Assembly (NCBI GenBank): GCA_963971405.1
Contig: OZ020489.1
Location: 27,864,290 to 27,928,289 of the forward strand
DNA from: Psococerastis gibbosa
Lineage: Eukaryota > Arthropoda > Insecta > Psocodea > Psocidae
DNA length: 64,000 nt
Reading direction: 5' to 3'
A program made the translations under genes and the position numbers. How positions within the stretch are numbered: the stretch's first letter is position 1; the number at the start of each line of letters is the position of its first letter. The notes under the pieces were generated by a model. It was given only the letters and a program-made list of their open reading frames with translations. It was not told where the DNA came from and searched no databases. This document shows, one piece after another, positions 57,600-64,000 of the stretch.

Positions 57600-58330
57600 T
57601 AAAAATTTTCCTGTTCTCGAAAAAGAGCCTGCGTGGGTTTTTGACTTTAAAAAAAATGGTGGTGTGTATGTGTATTTAAATACATTATTATAAAAATTAA
57701 AGCTTACTTTAATGCAATAAATGAACATAATTTTAAAATGGATGTAAAATGAAGATGGTAAATAAATAATAAAAACAGACCAGTACTGGGGGTTTGGGGC
57801 TCCACTTCACTCATCCCACTCAACAGCGCTGAGCTTTTAGAAGGCCGAATCAAGTTTCGCCCTAAAACCAAACAAAGCCCGTATCTAATAATTATTACTT
57901 TCTGGCAGGGTTTTATTTTTTATGGACGCATTAAATTTAGCCCATGGCACGCGCTATTAAAATAATCATAAGCTTAACGTAATATGGTACTTTTCTGGGC
58001 TTATTGAATTGTCTTTTTCAAACGGATATTTTTTTAACGAAAGATTTGGGAAAATATATGCTTCGATCAATAAACGAAGCACAAGTAGCCTATAATATTG
58101 TGATATCACTGATATCCCATTTGTTTTTAATTTGAAAAACATGAATAACGGGCAAGAGAAAGAACTCTCAGCTTAGAAATAACTGTAGATTATATTAGGC
58201 TATATACAGTAAATTAAACCAGAATAATTTGAATATTGATTTCTATCACAGATGTTTAACAAACTAAACAGACAATCCTACCTAAATGGTGTTCGTTCTG
58301 ATTGACATTGTTATCATGATAGAATTTTTA
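57600..58330. other. Intergenic, nothing recognised
   Basis: AT-rich, no open frames of note. Confidence 0.5.
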
Positions 58331-58335
58331 GGCTA

Positions 58336-58468
58336 TGGGTGATTCCCTTCATCGTTTGAAAAGTCTCGGCAAGGAATACTGCACGGCGCCGCCTTGCATT
58401 GGGTGCAGGGGCACGGTGCAGTACACTACTCCTAACCGATACTTTTCAAGCTATGTTGGGTTCCCATG
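58336..58468. repeat. Hairpin MITE, family of 5188 and 14008
   Basis: GGGTGATTCCCTTCATCG, GAAAAGTCTCGGCAAGGAAT and ACTGCAC are mirrored by GTGCAGTACACTACTCC and GATACTTTTC. Confidence 0.65.
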
Positions 58469-58529
58469 ACAGAATGGCCAAGCTCATCTGCAAAAAATTG
58501 TTTGGGTAGGATTCAGTGATGACGTAGAC

Positions 58530-58870
58530 AAGGGGTTCCCAAACTGTGGTCCATGGACCACCGTTGGTCCACAGATATATATCAGGTGGTCCACGGACCA
58601 AAGTAAGAAATAAGAAAATAAATCAGCTGAGATATTGGAAATTTGAAGTTAAAAACCTTACAGTAAGTCTTGGCTCTGAAATATACGATACGACAGATAC
58701 CAGTCCTAAACATTTAATCAAAAATATTTAGCCTACAATTTTATATGTTATTGTAGGCACAAATCATCCTAGAACTAGACGATTTTTCTGTCGCAGTTAC
58801 AGTGGTCCATGGAAAATCATAACATAATCTAGTGAGTGGTCCACGGACAAAAATAGTTTGGGACCCCCTG
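58530..58870. mobile_element. hAT-like non-autonomous element
   Basis: Ends AAGGGGTTCCCAAACT / AGTTTGGGACCCCCTG, with subterminal GTGGTCCATGGACC repeats. Flanks ACGTAGAC and ACCTAGAC are an 8-bp target duplication with one mismatch. This terminus style is widespread among animal hAT elements. Confidence 0.75.
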
Positions 58871-59199
58871 ACCTAGACAAAGCAGGACACCAGATAGGTA
58901 CATTGTAATATTTCTCCCGTTTCAAAATTATTGTAGTTTTGTCATCTCTAACTCTTACGAAAATAAAATTAATTTGACAAAACTAAATATTTTGCAAGTA
59001 GGCGCATACTAATTTTATTCATCATCATCGAAAATGTAAATTTATCATTTCGTTCAGCCTGCAATTTTAAAATGAGAAATTACTAGAATAAATTGTCATT
59101 ACGAAGGTTTGCGTTGGCAGTTATAATATTATTTTTCTTATATATTGTATGATGAGAAGGTAGCCTAGAGTGCAGTTGGCCTACTCAAAACTAAATGTG

Positions 59200-59415
59200 T
59201 CTCACTTAGAGTTCTATATAAAAGGAATGGGACATTCACCCTCGTTAAGGATTTTTTTTTTTAATTTCTAAAGCCACCTGTCACGCATCACCCATTGGGC
59301 ACTTCCAAATCCAAACAAGACTGCAGGACGTGCTCTGATTGGTCAAAAGAAGAAGTGTCAATCAGTTGAAAGAAGAAGCGAATGTCCTATCTCTTCTATA
59401 GACCTCTAGTCTCAC
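59200..59415. repeat. Hairpin MITE, family of 6509
   Basis: CTCACTTAGAGTTCTATATA and GGGACATTC are mirrored by GAATGTCCTATCTCTTCTAT and ACCTCTAGTCTCAC. The middle, containing CTGATTGGTC, does not pair. Confidence 0.65.
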
Positions 59416-60189
59416 CTTCATAATTTTTTTTACCAACCCTTAGAATTCTGTAAAGGGGAGTGTAAAGACAACACAGACATAAAACAAACCAATATCAATA
59501 AACAATGGCAATGATATTTTAAAATATGAGGAATCATGGAAGGCTTACTATAGGCACTACTATCTATTACACAATAACATAGAAACAAAAAATGGTACCT
59601 ATTGGTACATTCTCTGAAATTTGACAAATAAGCCCTAATGGATCGGAAAAAATTCAGTTATTTATGCAAGCCTACACATAAAATTAAAGTGCCAGTTTTG
59701 ATGATTGTGGCATGTTAAGTTTTCAAGTACTAAACTGCCAAAAACATGAGACATAATGTTATGTTAATGTAATAGGTATAAGTGAATTATTAAAATGAGT
59801 GAATTACCACATCAAGCCCTTATTTTATAAATATATATATCTATTCTTCTTCTTCGTCTGGCTTGTCGAGCTAAACAACACTCCTCCAATCATCTCAGTT
59901 TTGTATAACGCTCCACCAACTCGCGGGGGTCGGTTTTTTCTAGTTCGTCCTTCCAGTGGTTTCGTGGACGTTCTTGCAATCTTCTTCCCAACTTGCCTGC
60001 TTTGTATATTTTGTTTGGCAGGCGGTCCTCTGGCATTCTTACAACTTATATATTATATAGTATATATATATATTTTTTAAAACATTAAAAGTTCCTTGAG
60101 TTGCAGACATAAAAACTCCACTTAAACTCGGAAGTGGGTTGCGAGTACCTTCTTACTTATTACGGTAGGTACTGCATTTTTCAATCTAA

Positions 60190-60409
60190 CTTAGTAATAC
60201 ACGTATTCCCTTCCTAAAACAGTTTTTATTGTTTTTATAAGCCTACCCAGATTTAGCAGTATGAAATTTGAGCAAAAATAACAATTAGTTCTATCTTTTT
60301 TTGTTGTGCCGAACTTTTTGAGGTTGTGGCGAAGGTGGTTTCGAAGCTTCTCCATTTTCTTGGACACCCAAAAATAACGGTTGACCAAAAGGCCGCGTCC
60401 TTTCTCCAT
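60190..60409 (-). CDS. Weak candidate exon on the minus strand
   Basis: Starts right after TTATTTTTCAG at 60410. Two frames are open for at least 38 codons: one begins MEKGRGLLVNRYFWV, the other reads GERTRPFGQPLFLGVQENGE followed by a proline-rich KPPSPQPQK. The second could suit an upstream linker of the stac gene, but there is no clear donor. Not assigned. Confidence 0.2.
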
Positions 60410-60599
60410 CTGAAAAATAACATGCTCATTTAATGGATCTACCTAATTATTATGATTGTGACTACCTATGCATATTTTCCATCGATTAAATGATAAAACC
60501 TGCGTATGGAAGCTTATATATACTGTATATGTATATAAACTAATGGGTACAATGAAAAATACCCAAACTGCCCTTCACTTTATGAGGATTCTTATTTTA

Positions 60600-60675
60600 A
60601 ACAAGCCCCGACCCCCACTGGGTCTCGAACTCAGTTCACCCTGCATGACTATACCACCAATCGACTGTTAGGGTA
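60600..60675 (-). repeat. tRNA-like fragment
   Basis: The minus strand has TGGTGGTATAGTCATGCAGG and then AGTTCGAGACCC, resembling A and B boxes, but arms do not pair into a full tRNA. Probably a SINE head relic. Confidence 0.35.
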
Positions 60676-60679
60676 AAAC

Positions 60680-61925
60680 GAGCCTATGGTTGATGGTTGC
60701 TTATTGTTATAGTGTATATTATAGTGTTGCTAGGGAATTTGGTGTTGGGGACTGGGGGGGGGGGTGGCTGCTTGATGATTCTTAGTTCAGTATGGCCGCC
60801 TGCCTACAATAGGATAGCCGGGGGTTTTGTTGGACTGACGAACGACGGACGGACTAAGTGAAATAATTATATAAGGTTAGCATGAAAAGAAGACTTTGTA
60901 GTCTTATTGTTCGCCTTTTGTTTTGTTTATATTCAATTCAAGTCGTTTTCAATTAAATTCAATTCAATTCAATATAGAGATAGGAGAGTTACGGTACTAT
61001 TATACTGAAGTAGAACTTGGTTGTAGGAGACATTGTCAGGCCAAGTTAGAAGTTTTCTACTAATTGGGTTTTTTTATTAGCTCGGAAAATCATATGATTT
61101 AGGGATTTTCTCTCCATTTTGGGTCAGCTTTACGCCTTTACCTCAAAATGTAGTTTTATAACCGATATGGTGTTCTTTATCAGGCAGATTACATTGAAGG
61201 CACCTTATGAAGCTTGCCGGGACTAAAGAATTTTTCTTATCCAAGTCTTTAATAATCAAGGTCTACTGTATTATATCACTTGTCCAGAAATTAAAAATAT
61301 GCAGGTTATCGCGCATATTCCATTGAAATCTGATAATAATTAAATGAACCGCGTAAAGTTGATCTACTACAGCGAAAAGCTTTTAGAAAGTCAAGAGACA
61401 GGCATTTGAGACTTTCAAGCCTTTTTAAAATGACTTTGACCTTTTGCCCTTTCTCTGAAAAAACGCTGGTCAGGTATTTTCCCAAGTTGTAAGCTTGTTT
61501 TGTTCATAACAAGGGAAGTCTTAAGTCTACTTTAATTGTGCGAGGTCGTGTGATGCCTGTCTCTCAAAGTCTCAAGTCCGCAAAAAAAGCTTCTCTACCT
61601 GCTATTTAATATTTGGCTTTCCTGGGTTTGAAAATATGGCAAATTATTTTTTGACTTTCATTGTTTCCCCTTCTACAGTGAATTTTTCTGAAAAATTCAA
61701 CCATGGCATCTGCCAAAAGTAAAGGAGATTTAATTTATTTTGCATGTAGTGAATTTACAGTATCTTAAAAATTTACATGATTTACATAGCCATACCCTTT
61801 TCGAAAAATTTATTTTTCCCTCAATTCCACACCTCATACAGCCGTTCAATGTTGATATGCCTGTAGGCCTAGTAAAAAGTTAAAATATTTTTGGAACGAT
61901 GCGTTCATTGTTTCTGTTGCAGCCA
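60680..61925. other. Intergenic, nothing recognised
   Basis: G tract at 60757-60766, ATTCAATTCAATTCAA near 60956-60973, and a short repeat at 61145-61270 shared with 50900-51070. No gene. Confidence 0.45.
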
Positions 61926-61929
61926 AATA

Positions 61930-62509
61930 CTACCCTAACCAGCTCAAGTTCGGACACTTGAATTTTTGAATCACTTATTTTACAAAACATTTTTTTTTTC
62001 TTAAAATGCGACAGATTAATTTTTGTTTGACTATAAAACATTAAAATATGGACCATTAGGTCGATTTTAAAGAAAATGTTTTTAAAATCTATGGAAGGAT
62101 AACCTCAGGGATAATATTTGTTCCCACCCTTGCAAGGACTATGAAAATGATCCACTTCCTCTATGACCTGGTTTTTTCATAAATTTTTTCGACTATTATT
62201 GTTAAAATGAAATTGTTTTCAACTTTTAGATGGTTTTTGACCCGGTAAGTTTAATTTTTTTACGAAAAAACCAGGTCCTAGGAAGTGGATAATTTTCATA
62301 GTCCTTGCAAGGGTGGAAACGATTATTATCCCTGAGGTTATGCTTCCATAGATTTTTAAAATATTTTCTTTAAAATCTACCTAATGGTCCATATTTTAAT
62401 GTTTTATAGTCAAACAAAAATTAATCTGTCGCAGTTTAAGAAAAAAAAATATTTTGTAAAATAAGTGATACAAAAATTCAAGTGTCCGAACTTCAGCTGG
62501 TTAGGGTAG
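61930..62509. mobile_element. 580-bp foldback element with TA target duplication
   Basis: Flanked by TA (61928-61929 and 62510-62511). Ends CTACCCTAACCAGCT / AGCTGGTTAGGGTAG. Nearly the whole length folds back on itself (arms of about 250 bases with few mismatches), leaving a short AT-rich loop around 62190-62260. No coding content. Confidence 0.88.
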
Positions 62510-62514
62510 TACAT

Positions 62515-63710
62515 TTACTAGGTAAGCGTACTTTTTTTTGCGGAGCTTTGCGGTCGAAATAGCTGATGAACTACCTTTGAAATTAAAATATGAGCTTCAT
62601 ATTATGAGAATGTTTCATATACTGTCATTTGAGGTAAACTAAAACACCCTATAACTAAAAAAAAAAACAATTTTTCATTAAATGAGGAGGAAATGTTTTT
62701 GTTTCACTGCATCAAGATTTTGTGACTTGAGAGGACGTTTGATGTGTGGATAGTTTTTTAGTCATTAGACATATTTTAACATCAATATAATACATGCGTT
62801 TTCTTTTTTTAGAAGAAAATGTAGTTAGGGTCTTTTAACCGAATTTTTGTATTAATTGCTGCTATGAGATATGGACTGCAAATTTATACCCTAACTCTCG
62901 ATATTATCATAGCTGTGATTTTTAAATGCAATATCGAAAAGGGACGGATGGCCATGATGAATATGAGACTACTCATTGTGTAGGCCCGAATGCCAGAACG
63001 TAATTATGTTCAATGTATTTTCGATGCGGTTGGGTCCTCGATTTAGTCGAATCGGACCGAATCTATGACTACAACTGGTGCCATTAAAAATCAGAGCATA
63101 TATAAACGGACATGAATCATTTCCATTCTTTTTATATTAGCAAAATACATATCGGGAGCATGAAAAACGGGTACAGATTTCGACAACTCATTTAACACGA
63201 CGGGGTTCTGTTATTAATGGACATTGCAGTTAGATTAATGACCTAGAAAATCCTTATGTGAAAAGGGACTCACTGCGGGCCAGGGGGGAGGGGGGTTGAA
63301 GGATTCAAAACATGGTATTCATCCATCTTCCTCTATACTTGCAAGCAACCATTGTAGGCACGTTTTCTACCCAATTTCTGTTGTAAGTGTTCTGACATAC
63401 ATTTTCACAACTTTACGGCGTAGTTATCGAATAACATATTGGACTCTCAGTCAGGCTGGGTCGCTCCCACCATCGTCGGTATCGGCTATAGCAGTGGAAA
63501 GTGGAATACGAAGGAAGCCGCCAAGCACTGGAATAGGAAACACCATGATGGCGACTACTTTTGCGTTCCATTTTCCGTTACCATACCGTACCTTTTTTCT
63601 TCTCCAAGGCAAGACGAATGACTGTAGTAACATTTGGATTCCACTTAACATGGAAAAACCTATCTTTAGGTCCGGTCCCTCCATCACTGGAAAAGTATCA
63701 GTATAATCAA
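62515..63710. other. Intergenic, unexplained open segment near the end
   Basis: At 63296-63730 three frames are open for 60-136 codons across both strands in a more G+C-rich patch. I recognise no family and see no splice pattern. The remainder is AT-rich. Confidence 0.3.
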
Positions 63711-63712
63711 TG

Positions 63713-63890
63713 GACTTCGATGGCACAGTGGTAGCTTGTTCGTACGATGCTTGTGCGAGTCTCTAAACATCATGCGATCGGTGACCTGTCGTAACTCAAC
63801 ACAGGTATTACCTACAGAGGCGACTAAAGAGGTAATTCGGATACATTCATTGAATTGTTTGTATGCGAATAATATTTTATTAAAAAAAAA
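63713..63890 (+). repeat. SINE-like repeat family 2, best copy
   Basis: tRNA-like head with A-box-like TGGCACAGTGGTAGC and a diverged B box, then GACCTGTCGTAACTCAACAC, GAGGTAATTCGGATACATTC and an A tail (63883-63893). Plus-strand relative of 38335 and 50190. Confidence 0.65.
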
Positions 63891-64000
63891 AAATCAAGGC
63901 AGTGCCCAGGTTTTGATTTCGGGGGGCGGGGGGGGGGGGGGGTATGGGGGTATGGTCCAACCAATTTTGTACGTAATTTATTAATGACAGTCCATTCTAT

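Noticed and set aside
63296..63726. 136-codon plus-strand and 91-codon minus-strand frames as genes
   Set aside because: They overlap on opposite strands with no domain or splice evidence. Kept only as a low-interest observation.
1..64000. CRISPR arrays, bacterial operons, prophage
   Set aside because: No regularly spaced repeats. Spliced genes and SINE/LINE content show nuclear eukaryotic DNA.

Overview
This is eukaryotic, AT-rich, repeat-laden genomic DNA, most likely from an arthropod and probably an insect. All recognisable genes have GT-AG introns of about 0.2-3.5 kb and no operon structure. The rest is LINE and Penelope relics, two tRNA-derived SINEs and an unusually dense set of hairpin (foldback) MITEs. 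The species cannot be named from this sequence.

Three protein genes are supported by spliced, domain-bearing exons. (1) 328-2821 (+): the last four coding exons of UDP-glucuronate decarboxylase (UXS1), whose 5' part lies off the left edge. (2) 24937-38758 (+): a complete 16-exon extracellular heparan-sulfate 6-O-endosulfatase (Sulf), 955 codons plus stop, with signal peptide, formylglycine site, basic hydrophilic domain and conserved C-terminal domain. (3) 45098-52121 (-): the 3' part of a Stac-type SH3 adaptor gene. Its SH3 region ends at the usual place in a TGA (46830-46832). The exon stays open past that TGA to a strong splice donor, which is phase-matched to a further 1.1-kb open exon, so reading through the TGA would add about 387 residues.

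Between the genes: 3.6-4.6 kb holds a Penelope-like element relic (RT motifs plus GIY-YIG). About 9.37-11.53 kb holds a Jockey/CR1-like LINE on the minus strand with two frameshifts. 15.1, 29.2, 32.2, 47.1 and 6.0 kb hold small LINE 3' relics. A SINE with a perfect B box occurs at 5.4, 24.2 and 52.4 kb and in partial copies elsewhere. A second SINE-like repeat occurs at 38.3, 50.2 and 63.7 kb. At least ten copies of one palindromic MITE family have TWA target duplications; several other hairpin families, two hAT-like elements and a tRNA-derived hairpin are also present. From about 38.9 to 45.1 kb and from 52.6 to 64 kb I see no convincing gene.

Functional links: UXS1 makes UDP-xylose, the donor for the first sugar of glycosaminoglycan chains, and Sulf edits heparan sulfate outside the cell. 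The Sulf protein here also has an acidic SGFG motif that looks like a xylosylation (GAG attachment) site. Stac belongs to muscle and neuronal calcium-channel regulation and is unrelated.
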